This document shows positions 26,482-35,484 of a DNA stretch of 64,000 bases, piece by piece. The notes beneath the pieces are model-generated. The model saw nothing but the letters and a program-made list of their open reading frames with translations, was not told where the DNA came from and ran no database searches. Source of the stretch: Schaedlerella glycyrrhizinilytica_A (GTDB lineage Bacteria > Bacillota > Clostridia > Lachnospirales > Lachnospiraceae); the NCBI RefSeq assembly GCF_042852765.1, contig NZ_AP031414.1, one strand, 5' to 3'. How positions within the stretch are numbered: position 1 is the first letter of the stretch; every line of letters begins with the position of its first letter. A program made the translations under genes and the position numbers.

Positions 26482-27825
26482 TTACTGAATCGCTTCTTTT
26501 TCGGTTGCCCACTCTTCTACGGCACCGCTCTTTACTTCATCCCATGTTTTTGTACCCTGCGCATACTCAAGAAGAGCTGCTCCAAAATCGTCTTTCCATG
26601 TCTGGCTTGGGAATGTTGTATATACCCATCCCGGATTTTCAAGCTCCGGATCGTTCATATACTGCATAACGATTTTTGCAAGCGGATCGTTCGGTACTTC
26701 GTCTTCTCCAAATGTATCAAACGGAGCGATAAATCCAAGGTCATTTACCACATGATCTTTTCCTGCATCTGATGTGAATACCCAGTTAATGAAATCCAAT
26801 GTTGCTTTCTGATCTTCTTCGCTTGCTTTGCTGTTTACACACCAGAATCCCTCTGTTCCGATGCAGAGTCCCTGGGACTCCTCGCCGTCTGCTCCTGTAT
26901 AAACAGGAAGATATTTGATGTTTTCTTCCGTAACTGTATTTCCGTCTACACCTTTAATCTGATTCCAAGCCCAGTTTCCATTCTGAACCATCGCCACATT
27001 ACCAAGTGCAAATTCTGCCATAGAATCATCAACGGATTTGGATCCGAGCATCTTAGGATCTGTACAAGAATTGTTCAGATACAGATCGAAGATATTTTTA
27101 TACTCATCAGAATGTGTAAATTCCAGTTTTTCTTTATCTGTCACGTCATCATCTTTGTATTCATAATAAACCGGAACATTCATTGTATGGGTCTGCCATC
27201 TCCAATCTTCACCGGCTTTCAGAGATGTGGAAGCAAACACGCCCTGAATTCCAAGCACATCTTTTTTCACCTGCATGTCTTCAACAACAGCTTTCAATGT
27301 ATCAAAGTTTTTGATTTCTTCTGCCGAGGAAATATCAACCGCTTTATCCGGAAGTGCAAAATATTTCTGCATGATCGCGTCATTATATAAAATTCCATAT
27401 CCCTCTACTACATACGGAAGTCCATACACGCCGCCGTCTTCCCCTTTAATCGCCAGATCTTTGTTCACCAGATGACTATAAATCTCTGTGTCTGACCAGT
27501 CTGCACAATACTGTGCCCAGTTCTGGTAGCCGATCTGACCATTGATCTGGAACAAAGTCGGCGCATCATTTTTCGCCATCTCGGATTTCAATGTCTGCTC
27601 ATACGTTCCTGATGCTGCCGTCTGTACTTTCACTTCCACACCCGTCTCATCGGTGTACTCTTTTGCGATTTCTTCCCACACCTCTGCGACTTCCGGTTTA
27701 AAGTTTAGGAAATAAACACTTCCCTTACCATCATCGGAATCGCTTTTCTTACTTCCGCATCCGGTCACTCCACCGACAACCATGACCATTGCCAACAATG
27801 CAGCCATTACTTTTTTTGCTTTCAC
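26482..27825 (-). CDS. Extracellular sugar-binding lipoprotein of ABC importer
   Basis: A 447-residue solute-binding protein of the family 1 extracellular type. A hydrophobic signal ends in the lipobox VTGC (Cys about 23), followed by a Ser/Asp-rich linker. It starts with GTG after AAGGAGG. It is the first gene of the importer-lacI-GH31 operon and should capture oligosaccharides at the cell surface. Substrate is inferred to be a xyloside or xyloglucan oligosaccharide from the GH31 gene. Confidence 0.94.
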   Translation of the reverse strand: MKAKKVMAALLAMVMVVGGVTGCGSKKSDSDDGKGSVYFLNFKPEVAEVWEEIAKEYTDETGVEVKVQTAASGTYEQTLKSEMAKNDAPTLFQINGQIGYQNWAQYCADWSDTEIYSHLVNKDLAIKGEDGGVYGLPYVVEGYGILYNDAIMQKYFALPDKAVDISSAEEIKNFDTLKAVVEDMQVKKDVLGIQGVFASTSLKAGEDWRWQTHTMNVPVYYEYKDDDVTDKEKLEFTHSDEYKNIFDLYLNNSCTDPKMLGSKSVDDSMAEFALGNVAMVQNGNWAWNQIKGVDGNTVTEENIKYLPVYTGADGEESQGLCIGTEGFWCVNSKASEEDQKATLDFINWVFTSDAGKDHVVNDLGFIAPFDTFGEDEVPNDPLAKIVMQYMNDPELENPGWVYTTFPSQTWKDDFGAALLEYAQGTKTWDEVKSGAVEEWATEKEAIQ

Positions 27826-27852
27826 TTTTTCTTCCTCCTTTTTCGATTTAAA

Positions 27853-27874
27853 GAAACGTTACCGGTAACGTTTC
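27853..27874. promoter_or_regulatory. Perfect 22-bp LacI-family operator
   Basis: Arms GAAACGTTACC and GGTAACGTTTC form a perfect palindrome with the central CG typical of LacI-family operators. It lies just downstream of the -10 box (27889-27894) of the binding-protein promoter, a position that blocks transcription. The regulator at 23550 is the obvious candidate; CcpA-type binding is an alternative. Confidence 0.85.
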
Positions 27875-27888
27875 CAATTTCTATTTAC

Positions 27889-27917
27889 AGAATAGCACAA
27901 CACATCTTTCTTTTCAA
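27889..27917 (-). promoter_or_regulatory. Sigma-A promoter of the ABC importer operon
   Basis: Read leftward: TTGAAA (27912-27917), a 17-nt spacer, TATTCT (27889-27894). The LacI-type palindrome lies immediately downstream. Confidence 0.8.
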
Positions 27918-28000
27918 TAAAAAAGTGTTGTGCTTCATCTGATTTGTTAGTATTCCATAGGAGTATATTCTTATTTTTGTAAGTTATGCACAATAACCAC

Positions 28001-28465
28001 TCACAAAATCTCGATCCCGCATAAATCTTCCAGCGGGATCTCTTTTCGTCTTTCTATCTCCGGAACACCGTTTCCCCGCTCGCGTTCCTCTTCCAGCAGC
28101 ACGATCACGCGTCTGTATTCGTCGATCCTCCGGACTCGTCCCCGTATCGTCCGGTATGTGCCACCTGCTTTCTTTTCATCAGCTTCAAAATAAGTCAGTA
28201 TCGCTTCCGGTTTCGTCGGAATCCACGCCTGTAAAATCTGCAGCTTTTCCTGCAGACATGTCTGCATTTCTTCTGAAAGTTCTGCCTTTCGCTCCGTCTG
28301 CCTTGCTGTCTCTTTCACCGCATCATCGTATCCGGTAAGCGCTGCAAACGGCGAAAACTGTGCCGCCCGGTCTATGAGCGGCATATGTGGTCTCGTTTTC
28401 GACTGATGATGCGGCAGTGAGATAATGTCATCGTACCGATTTGTGATCTGCATCTTTTCCGCCAT
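28001..28465 (-). CDS. YolD-like protein
   Basis: About 154 residues. The start at 28465 (MAEKMQITNRYDDI) follows GGAGGG; a possible ATG at 28495 has no separate ribosome site. The segment MPLIDRAAQFSPFAALTGYD is the YolD-family signature in Clostridia. YolD-like genes regularly follow Y-family polymerase genes, as here, and are thought to act in the DNA damage response. Molecular function is unknown. Confidence 0.85.
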   Translation of the reverse strand: MAEKMQITNRYDDIISLPHHQSKTRPHMPLIDRAAQFSPFAALTGYDDAVKETARQTERKAELSEEMQTCLQEKLQILQAWIPTKPEAILTYFEADEKKAGGTYRTIRGRVRRIDEYRRVIVLLEEERERGNGVPEIERRKEIPLEDLCGIEIL

Positions 28466-28495
28466 CTTATTTTCCCTCCCGATCTGCTGTCGCAT

Positions 28496-30025
28496 TTATG
28501 CTTTATGTCCCCCGATCTGTCGGTTTCTCTCTTTTCCCGTTGCCCCCTCCTGATAGCTCAGTCCTTTTAAGATCGCGTTCTTTCCATATTTTTTCTTAAT
28601 ATCAAGCATCGCTTCCTGTATCCTGCGTTCCCGCTCTCTGGCTGCTTTTTCTTCTTCTTTTTCCTGCTCCAATGCCCGATAATCCGTGAAAAGATCCATC
28701 TGCTCAAATTCCGTCTTCTTTTCCGCCTGACTTTCATCTATCACACGGTTTGCCGACAGATTCACGCGCCGGATCAGCATCCCCTCATCGACGATCCGGT
28801 CATACAGACGGGTGACGGCATCCACAAGCATCGCCGAAGAAGACGTCTGTACATCCAGATTTTCCGTGCCGTGCGCATGCTTCGGAATATCCCGCCCATA
28901 GCGGTCTCTCTTTATTTCTCCATGATAATTCTTCCGTCGTTCGCCGTCCGCCAGATTTTCAATATCATATCCGACGGTCAGCACAAGCTGATCTGTGACA
29001 AGACATTTGTCCACCAGATCCAATGCCAAAGCGTCCGCCATCTCCCGCACAACAACCCGCGCCTTTTCATAGGTATACGGACATTGAAAAACCTGCCCCG
29101 CGCCGAGACTGTTCGTACTCGGTTTATAGGCTTTGATATCCGACATCCGGCAAGGCTCCCATCCCCATGCATGATCGATCAGAAGTTCCGCATTGATGCC
29201 GAACATTTTATAAAGAAGCTCTTCATTATAATACGCATCGGGAGCTCCAAGCGAACACCTCGCGATGTCTCCCATTGTATAGAGTCCGACTTCTTCCAAT
29301 TTTTTCGCATATCCCGTTCCGACTCTCCAGAAATCCGTCAGCGGACGGTGTCCCCATAATAACCGCCGATAAGACATTTCATCCAGAACGGCGATCCGCA
29401 CACCGTTCTCGTCAGGTTCGATATGTTTTGCCACGATATCCATTGCAACCTTGCAAAGATACAGATTATCTCCGATCCCGGCTGTCGCAGTGATCCCGGT
29501 CGTATCATATACATCCTTGATCATTGCCCGCGCAAGTTCCTTGGCATTCATCTGATAGGTATGAAGATAAGACGTCGCGTCGATCATCACTTCATCGATC
29601 GAATACACATGAATGTCTTCCGGCGCAATGTATTTCAGATAGACCTGATAAATCTGCGTGCTGATCTCCATATATTTTGCCATCCTCGGCGGAGCGACAA
29701 GATAATCCACCGCGTATTCCGGGGAACGGCAAAGCACTGTGTCGTTCACGGATTTCCCGGCAAATTCACCGCCCGGCGCTTCTCTTCTGCGCTTCGCATT
29801 GACCAGATTCACTTTCTGTATCACTTCAAACAGACGTGCCCGCCCCGGGATCCCGTAGGATTTCAATGCCGGAGACACGGCAAGACAGATCGTCTTTTCC
29901 GTCCGGCTTTTGTCCGCCACAACGAGATTGGTCGTCATCGGATTTAAGCCCCGCTCGATACACTCGACCGAGGCATAAAAAGATTTCAGATCAATGGCGA
30001 TATAGCTGCGCTGTATCTCCGACAT
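28496..30025 (-). CDS. Y-family DNA polymerase (UmuC/UvrX-like)
   Basis: A 509-residue translesion polymerase. The palm begins IAIDLKSFYASVECIERGLN, with the first metal-binding Asp, and the second catalytic motif is VYSIDEVMIDATSY. The little-finger region lies beyond residue 270. The C-terminal extension (about 440-509) is charged and coiled. Such enzymes copy past damaged bases. It begins 12 bp after the GH3 gene stop with AAGGAGG, and the YolD-like gene follows. No LexA box was recognised before it. Confidence 0.92.
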   Translation of the reverse strand: MSEIQRSYIAIDLKSFYASVECIERGLNPMTTNLVVADKSRTEKTICLAVSPALKSYGIPGRARLFEVIQKVNLVNAKRRREAPGGEFAGKSVNDTVLCRSPEYAVDYLVAPPRMAKYMEISTQIYQVYLKYIAPEDIHVYSIDEVMIDATSYLHTYQMNAKELARAMIKDVYDTTGITATAGIGDNLYLCKVAMDIVAKHIEPDENGVRIAVLDEMSYRRLLWGHRPLTDFWRVGTGYAKKLEEVGLYTMGDIARCSLGAPDAYYNEELLYKMFGINAELLIDHAWGWEPCRMSDIKAYKPSTNSLGAGQVFQCPYTYEKARVVVREMADALALDLVDKCLVTDQLVLTVGYDIENLADGERRKNYHGEIKRDRYGRDIPKHAHGTENLDVQTSSSAMLVDAVTRLYDRIVDEGMLIRRVNLSANRVIDESQAEKKTEFEQMDLFTDYRALEQEKEEEKAARERERRIQEAMLDIKKKYGKNAILKGLSYQEGATGKERNRQIGGHKA

Positions 30026-30037
30026 TTTTTCACCTCC

Positions 30038-32191
30038 TTATCGCCGCACCTCATACTCCACTCTCACCGGGCTCTCTCCCATCAGTTCCACACTCCTTGG
30101 ATCAGCCTGAGAAAATCCGACAAAAATTTCATACTTCCCACTGTCCGTGAACCGTCTTCCCGATTCATCTACAACGGTGAATGCCGATTTACTCACAGGG
30201 ATTCTCATATCCCTCTTCGCCCCTTTTTCTACAAAGATACGTTCAAATCCTGCCAGATGCGGATGCGGCGTTTCGTGCTCCGACTCCGTATCGCGGATAT
30301 AAATCTGCAGCACTTCCTGACTGTCCATCCCCCCACAGTTCTCGACTTCTGCACAGACGATCACTGCCGATTCCGCATTTTCTCCGTCCGTTACTTCTTT
30401 CATGTCTTTTTCCGCATTTTCCAGCCATACATTCCGTATCTTCATTTTCGTATACGTCAGTCCATAGCCAAATGGGTACTGTGCTTTCTGTTCCAAATAC
30501 CGGTATGTTCTTCCGCGCATGGAATAATCTTCAAATGACGGAAGCACTTCCAGCGATTCATAAAATGTAATCGGAAGTTTTCCGGATGGGGAACATTTTC
30601 CGAACAGAATATCTGCTGCCGCCGCGCCGCCGTATGCCCCCGGATACCACAGATCCACGATCGCATCAAAATGTTCCTCGGCAAAAGAAAGATCGATGTC
30701 GCTGCCTGCCATCAAACAGAGAACGGTCGGTTTCTTTTCCATTGCCACTGCTTCCATCAACATACGCTGGGATTTTGGAAGCCGGAGATCCACCTTATCA
30801 CCAGAAGCGTAGCTGTTTCCGGTATCTCCCTCTTCTCCCTCCAATGTCTCATCCAGTCCCAGACACAGGATCACAACGTCGCTTTCCCGCGCCACGATCC
30901 TTGCCTCAGACAATCGATCCTGTTCTCTTGCCAGATTTTCCGTTTTATTTTCATACAAATGGCATCCGTCCGAATATAGGATACGAACTTCATCCCCAAC
31001 CGATCTGCGCACTCCCTCAAGCACAGTAATATATTCCGAGGATGTGCCGTGATAATTTCCGATCAGCGCCTTTCGGCTGTCCGCATTCGGACCGATGATA
31101 CCGATCGTTTTTAGTTTCTCCCTGTCAAGCGGAAGTATGCCGTTATTTTTCAAAAGTACAATAGACTCTCTTGCCGCCCGTTCTGAAAGATCGCGATGTT
31201 CTTTACACTCCACAACCGTATAGGGAACGGAAACATACTCGCTTCCGTCAAACATCCCAAGCAGGAATCTTGTTGTAAACAGCCGTACCGCCGCTTCCGT
31301 GATCTGCGCTTCCGTCACAAGTCCCTCCTGACAGGCATGCACCAAATGCAGATACGTCACGCCGCAGTTCAGATCACATCCGGCTTCCATCGCCAGTGCC
31401 GCCGACTGGACCGGAGTTCCCGTTACCAGATGATTTTCATGGAAATCTTTGATCGCCCAGCAGTCCGATACAACATGTCCGTCAAATCCCCATTCTTCCC
31501 GCAGGATTTTTTTCAGCAGTGTCTTGCTTCCGCAACACGGTTCTCCGTTCACACAATTATACGCGCCCATCACCGCCTCCACATGTCCCTCCTGCACGCA
31601 TGCCTGAAATGCCGGAAGATACGTCTCGCGCAGATCTTTCTCGGAAACTTCCGCGTCAAATTCATGACGCAGCGCCTCCGGTCCCGAATGTACCGCAAAA
31701 TGTTTGGCGCACGCAGCCGCTTTCATCGTCCCTCCGTCTCCCTGCAGACCACGGATATAGGAAACGCCGAGGCGTGACGACAGATACGGATCTTCTCCGT
31801 ATGTTTCATGTCCGCGCCCCCATCTCGGATCCCGGAAAATATTCACATTCGGCGCCCAGAATGTCAGCCCTTTATAAATATCCCGGTCATCCAGTTTCAC
31901 CGCCGCATTATATTTTGCGCGTCCCTCCAGCGCGATCGCTTCCCCGATCTCTTCCAGCATTTCCCGGTCAAATGAGGCTGCCAGCCCGATTGCCTGCGGA
32001 AATACCGTTGCAGTGCCGCCTCTTGCAACGCCGTGAAGCGACTCGTTCCACCAATTATATGCCGGTATATGGAGCCTTGGGATCGCCGGCGCATCATAAC
32101 GCAGCTGGCTCGCTTTCTCCATCAAAGTCATCTGATCCACCAATTCTTCCGCCTGTTTTCGTGCTCTTTTTCTCACATCTTTTCTGTCCAT
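30038..32191 (-). CDS. GH3 beta-xylosidase/beta-glucosidase
   Basis: About 717 residues. The start at 32191 (MDRKDVRKRA) follows GGGAGGG. The N-terminal TIM barrel has NWWNESLHGVARGGTATVFP and the nucleophile Asp in GHVVSDCWAIKDF. An alpha/beta sandwich and a C-terminal fibronectin-III-like domain (from about 630) complete the three-domain GH3 form. The HGVARGG/TATVFP form is common in beta-xylosidases, but beta-glucosidase activity cannot be excluded. No signal peptide, so it is cytosolic and fits the intracellular xyloside degradation seen in this region. Confidence 0.9.
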   Translation of the reverse strand: MDRKDVRKRARKQAEELVDQMTLMEKASQLRYDAPAIPRLHIPAYNWWNESLHGVARGGTATVFPQAIGLAASFDREMLEEIGEAIALEGRAKYNAAVKLDDRDIYKGLTFWAPNVNIFRDPRWGRGHETYGEDPYLSSRLGVSYIRGLQGDGGTMKAAACAKHFAVHSGPEALRHEFDAEVSEKDLRETYLPAFQACVQEGHVEAVMGAYNCVNGEPCCGSKTLLKKILREEWGFDGHVVSDCWAIKDFHENHLVTGTPVQSAALAMEAGCDLNCGVTYLHLVHACQEGLVTEAQITEAAVRLFTTRFLLGMFDGSEYVSVPYTVVECKEHRDLSERAARESIVLLKNNGILPLDREKLKTIGIIGPNADSRKALIGNYHGTSSEYITVLEGVRRSVGDEVRILYSDGCHLYENKTENLAREQDRLSEARIVARESDVVILCLGLDETLEGEEGDTGNSYASGDKVDLRLPKSQRMLMEAVAMEKKPTVLCLMAGSDIDLSFAEEHFDAIVDLWYPGAYGGAAAADILFGKCSPSGKLPITFYESLEVLPSFEDYSMRGRTYRYLEQKAQYPFGYGLTYTKMKIRNVWLENAEKDMKEVTDGENAESAVIVCAEVENCGGMDSQEVLQIYIRDTESEHETPHPHLAGFERIFVEKGAKRDMRIPVSKSAFTVVDESGRRFTDSGKYEIFVGFSQADPRSVELMGESPVRVEYEVRR

Positions 32192-32315
32192 TTTTACCCT
32201 CCCTTTTTCGCCAAAACATTTTCCCGCCGTAATATCCAAATGGCTTATCGATCACTTCGTCCATCTCTTGTACAAGGTGGTCTCAATATTACAAGTATAT
32301 CACATATGTCGGTTC

Positions 32316-32356
32316 AAAAAAAGAAAAGCACCACACTTCCGTTTCCGGTGTGTGAT
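32316..32356 (-). terminator. Terminator after the SHIRT surface-protein gene
   Basis: Read leftward, ATCACAC pairs with GTGTGGT (one G-U pair) and is followed by a T-rich run. It lies between the surface-protein stop (32394) and the GH3 start. Confidence 0.55.
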
Positions 32357-32393
32357 ACTTCTCTTTTCCCACTGTGCGCCTCTTTTGCTCATA

Positions 32394-34142
32394 TTATTTT
32401 GATTTATTTTTTACGCTCTTTCTCACCAAAATTACTGTCAGGCTTATGATTGAAATAATTGCCGCCCCTGCCAACAGACCGATCGGCATCCGGTCTCCGG
32501 TTTTCGGTGTCTTTACCGCAGATGATGCACTGTCTTGTTTCACCTGCTCCTGCTTCCGCACTTCATTCTTCTCCGTCTTACCTGCCTGTGATTCCTGTTT
32601 TGAAGTTCCATTCTGAGACGGCTGGTTCATCTGAGAATTGTTCGGTTTCTCTGCCTGCGGTCTGCCCGGCATCGGCTTCTCTTCTGATGGTTTATTCAGC
32701 TTCGGGTTTTCTGCCGGTGGGTCATTCGGTTTCGGGTTCTCTGCCGGAGGATCATTCGGTTTCGGGTTCTCTGTCGGAGGGTCATTTGGCTTCGGATTCT
32801 CCTGACCCGCGTCCTCTTTCTCTTTCACGGTTACCTCAATTCTCTTTTCCGTCATCGCGCCCTGTTTATCGGATACGACAAAAACCACAAAATACTCCCC
32901 CGCCGTTGTTCGGTCAACATTCTGTTCTTTGATATTCTTTTCCGTCATCGGGATCGTCCCCTCTTCCGCGTCTTCTGCCGTGACTCCCTCTAATGGATCA
33001 AACGCATCTCCCACCGTCAGCACCCGGTTACCTGCCTTGATAGTCGGCACCTGATTGATCGTGGCAGCTTTCGTTGTAAATACCCATTTTCCACGGAACG
33101 TAACATCATCCACATGCACCATCTGCGGCGTGACATCATACCCTTTAAATACCCATGTGCCATCCGCCACTGCCACTTCTGTCGGATTCGGCAGGATCGC
33201 GTGAACGACGTCGCCATTTTGATATTCCGTGTCATCTTCCGGAAGCGTCTCTACCACCTCCTGTGGCAGATTTTTCCCTTTTGTCACACTTTCAAATTCA
33301 TAGAATGCATAATAGACTTCATCCGGATCTGTCGTCCCCTCCTTGACCGCTTCCACTCTGATTTCTGCATCTGCGTCAATTTTGAAGTTCAGATCTGTGA
33401 TCACCGCGCCTTTATATTTGAACACCGGTTTATATCCCTGACCTGCCGTCAGTTCGTTTCCGACACGCGGAAAGCTGATGCCCTGTTCTGCCAGCGTCTT
33501 ATCCCTGGCGACCGGAAATTCGCCGGTATAAGATCCGACAAATCCCATATTTAACGCATCTGTTTGTATAAATCTAAGCGTCACATTTTGAGCCGCATCC
33601 GGCTGACCTGCCGCATTCACCCTGTACACCTCGGAATACACCGCAAATGTTCCGCTATGCTCATTCTCCCGCACCCAATACGAATCTATGATCCCATCAT
33701 TGGTTACGACGGAGAAGTCATTTCCATTCACTCTGATCGCCGGCTGTGTATTTTCTAAAAACATATAACCATCCGCAGTTTCCAAACCCTGAGTCTCAAA
33801 CCTGAGCCGGTACTCCCCCTCCGTGAATACCCGGTCATTCGACGCATATCTCCAAGAACCATCCGGCTGTTTTTTCCACCAGCTTAAGAAGATGTCATCC
33901 TGCATATGATCCACACGCGTCTTTCCGTCTTTGGAAGAAACCATAAAGTTATCCATCATGGGTTCTCCCAGTTGTGGAATTTTAAATTCCGGACTGGTAA
34001 ATTCCAGAATAGAAATTCCCGTCTCATTTGCGGTCGGCGGAACAAGCTCCTGTGCATTCACAGTCAGCGCCGTCCGCTGTGCCACTGACGATAAACCGAT
34101 CAGAGCCGCCGCAAAAAGACCTAAAATATGTCTTTTTTTCAT
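32394..34142 (-). CDS. LPXTG-type cell-wall-anchored surface protein with SHIRT domain
   Basis: About 582 residues. The start at 34142 (MKKRHILGLF) follows AAAGGA and begins a signal peptide ending near VNAQE. The region of about 290-370 matches the SHIRT domain (LPEDDTEYQNGDVVHAILP, GTWVFKGYD). An Ig-like DUF5011-type domain follows (GDAFDPLEGVTAEDAEEG). Then come Pro-rich repeats of ENPKPNDPP that would span the wall. The C-terminus has the sortase signal TPKTGD, a hydrophobic segment and a basic tail. It is probably a rigid adhesin-like stalk; the ligand is unknown. Confidence 0.85.
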   Translation of the reverse strand: MKKRHILGLFAAALIGLSSVAQRTALTVNAQELVPPTANETGISILEFTSPEFKIPQLGEPMMDNFMVSSKDGKTRVDHMQDDIFLSWWKKQPDGSWRYASNDRVFTEGEYRLRFETQGLETADGYMFLENTQPAIRVNGNDFSVVTNDGIIDSYWVRENEHSGTFAVYSEVYRVNAAGQPDAAQNVTLRFIQTDALNMGFVGSYTGEFPVARDKTLAEQGISFPRVGNELTAGQGYKPVFKYKGAVITDLNFKIDADAEIRVEAVKEGTTDPDEVYYAFYEFESVTKGKNLPQEVVETLPEDDTEYQNGDVVHAILPNPTEVAVADGTWVFKGYDVTPQMVHVDDVTFRGKWVFTTKAATINQVPTIKAGNRVLTVGDAFDPLEGVTAEDAEEGTIPMTEKNIKEQNVDRTTAGEYFVVFVVSDKQGAMTEKRIEVTVKEKEDAGQENPKPNDPPTENPKPNDPPAENPKPNDPPAENPKLNKPSEEKPMPGRPQAEKPNNSQMNQPSQNGTSKQESQAGKTEKNEVRKQEQVKQDSASSAVKTPKTGDRMPIGLLAGAAIISIISLTVILVRKSVKNKSK

Positions 34143-34340
34143 CCTGTTTGATCCTTTCCTTTTTCTTTCTCTTCCCTGCCGGGTCTGTTTCAAATTTACT
34201 ATACTATAAAGAATTCCGGCAAAATATACTCCGATATCAAACAGCATGTCTGGTACAAATATTTCTTTATTTATACAATGCAAATATTGTTCCCGCCCCT
34301 TGACACATTTCCGCATATGTGCTATTTTGATGTTAGGCAA

Positions 34341-34470
34341 ATAAAAGGGAGTAGCCGAACACCTTACGGTGGATTTGAAATCGTCACCCGGTATCGAGAG
34401 ATACCCGTATCAAATGAGATGTGCAAGACTTTTATTGTGGCAGATGTGTCATGGATAGGAGTCTTTTTTT
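34341..34470 (+). ncRNA. Candidate yybP-ykoY manganese riboswitch with terminator
   Basis: The sequence begins ATAAAAGGGAGTAGC and ends GCAAGACTTTTAT. The arms ATAAAAG (34341-34347) and CTTTTAT (34429-34435) form a perfect P1, and the GGGAGTAGC and GTCACCCG-type segments resemble loops L1 and L3 of yybP-ykoY. AAGACT (34425-34430) also pairs with AGTCTT (34460-34465) before TTTTTTT, and that stem extends through the P1 3' arm. P1 and terminator are thus mutually exclusive, which predicts an ON switch. It lies 80 nt before the next gene. Confidence 0.72.
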
Positions 34471-34550
34471 ATATTCTTTTCTGACAGCACAAATACTTCT
34501 CACATCTGCTGCAGGAACAGCTTGCCGCAGCAAACAGAAAGGAGTTATTT

Positions 34551-35012
34551 ATGTGTAAAGAGAATGAGAAAGAAACAGTAGTAGAGATCAACGAGGCGAT
34601 CATCGCCGGGAAGCGCGCGCTTTCCGCGCTCAAAGAGGCAAGGCAAAGTTTAAAATGCGCTTCGGACTGGGGGATTGCCGATCTGGTCGGCGGAGGATTT
34701 TTTATCAATATGATCAAACATTCCAAACTGGAGGACGCCTCCCAAAAACTGGAATCCGCCAAACAGCACATACAGGTTTTCCAGCAGGAACTCAGCGACG
34801 TGGTGCTCCCATATGAAATCCATATCCGCGTCGACGGTTTCCTGACATTCGCCGATTTCTTCTTTGACGGACTCATCGCCGACTGGCTCGTGCAGTCCAG
34901 ATTAAAAGAGGCAAGAGAAGAGATCGACAATGCCATTTATTATGTATCTACAACGATCACGGATTTGCAAAATTATGAAAAACAGTATATGCTTGAGAAA
35001 GGAGCGTATTGA
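34551..35012 (+). CDS. Uncharacterised helical protein under the riboswitch
   Basis: A 153-residue protein not recognised. It is predominantly alpha-helical with heptad-like stretches (INEAIIAGKRALSALKEARQ, KLEDASQKLESAKQHIQVFQ) and a more hydrophobic middle (FLTFADFFFDGLIADWLV) that could pack against a membrane. No signal peptide is seen. It is the first gene after the riboswitch-like leader and its stop is next to the yccF start. AAAGGAG precedes the start. Its regulation suggests a metal-stress or envelope role, but this is guesswork. Confidence 0.75.
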   Translation: MCKENEKETVVEINEAIIAGKRALSALKEARQSLKCASDWGIADLVGGGFFINMIKHSKLEDASQKLESAKQHIQVFQQELSDVVLPYEIHIRVDGFLTFADFFFDGLIADWLVQSRLKEAREEIDNAIYYVSTTITDLQNYEKQYMLEKGAY

Positions 35013-35014
35013 TC

Positions 35015-35374
35015 ATGGGATGTCTCGGAAATGTGTTATGGTTTATCTGCGGCGGATTTTTAAGCGGTCTCAGCTGGTGCTTAAGCGGCTGTCTCTGGTG
35101 CATCACGATCGTTGGGATTCCGATCGGAATGCAGTGTTTCAAATTTGCCGCGCTCAGCTTCTTTCCATTTGGAAAAGAAGTGACCTACGGCGGAGGAGCG
35201 GGATCTCTTTTATTAAATATTTTATGGATGATCATCTCCGGAATTCCGCTGGCTCTGGAATCCGCCCTGTTCGGCATACTGATGTGCATTACGATCGTTG
35301 GAATACCATTTGGTCTGCAGCATTTTAAGATTGCCAAACTGGCACTGATGCCGTTCGGTGCAGAAGTCTACTGA
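35015..35374 (+). CDS. yccF: YccF-domain inner membrane protein
   Basis: About 119 residues with two copies of the YccF motif: WCITIVGIPIGMQCFKFAAL and MCITIVGIPFGLQHFKIAKL. Each copy includes hydrophobic membrane segments. A TTG at 35009 is an alternative start, but the ATG at 35015 sits well after AAAGGAG. YccF proteins have no settled function. It is the second gene of the riboswitch-led unit and ends at a strong terminator. Confidence 0.9.
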   Translation: MGCLGNVLWFICGGFLSGLSWCLSGCLWCITIVGIPIGMQCFKFAALSFFPFGKEVTYGGGAGSLLLNILWMIISGIPLALESALFGILMCITIVGIPFGLQHFKIAKLALMPFGAEVY

Positions 35375-35388
35375 CAGCAGCCCATTTC

Positions 35389-35426
35389 AAAGTGTACGCC
35401 CTGTTCTTTCCGGGCGTACACTTTTT
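35389..35426 (+). terminator. Terminator after yccF
   Basis: AAAGTGTACGCCC and GGGCGTACACTTT form a perfect 13-bp stem with a ten-base loop and TTTTT tail. Confidence 0.92.
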
Positions 35427-35484
35427 GTTTCTTTGCAGCCTGCTCTATATGATTTTCAACTTTTTATCTGAGGAGGGATTTTTT

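Noticed and set aside
32712..32820. Tandem repeats that could be a CRISPR array
   Set aside because: They encode the Pro-rich ENPKPNDPP wall-spanning repeats in frame. There are no unique spacers, and no CRISPR array was seen anywhere in the window.
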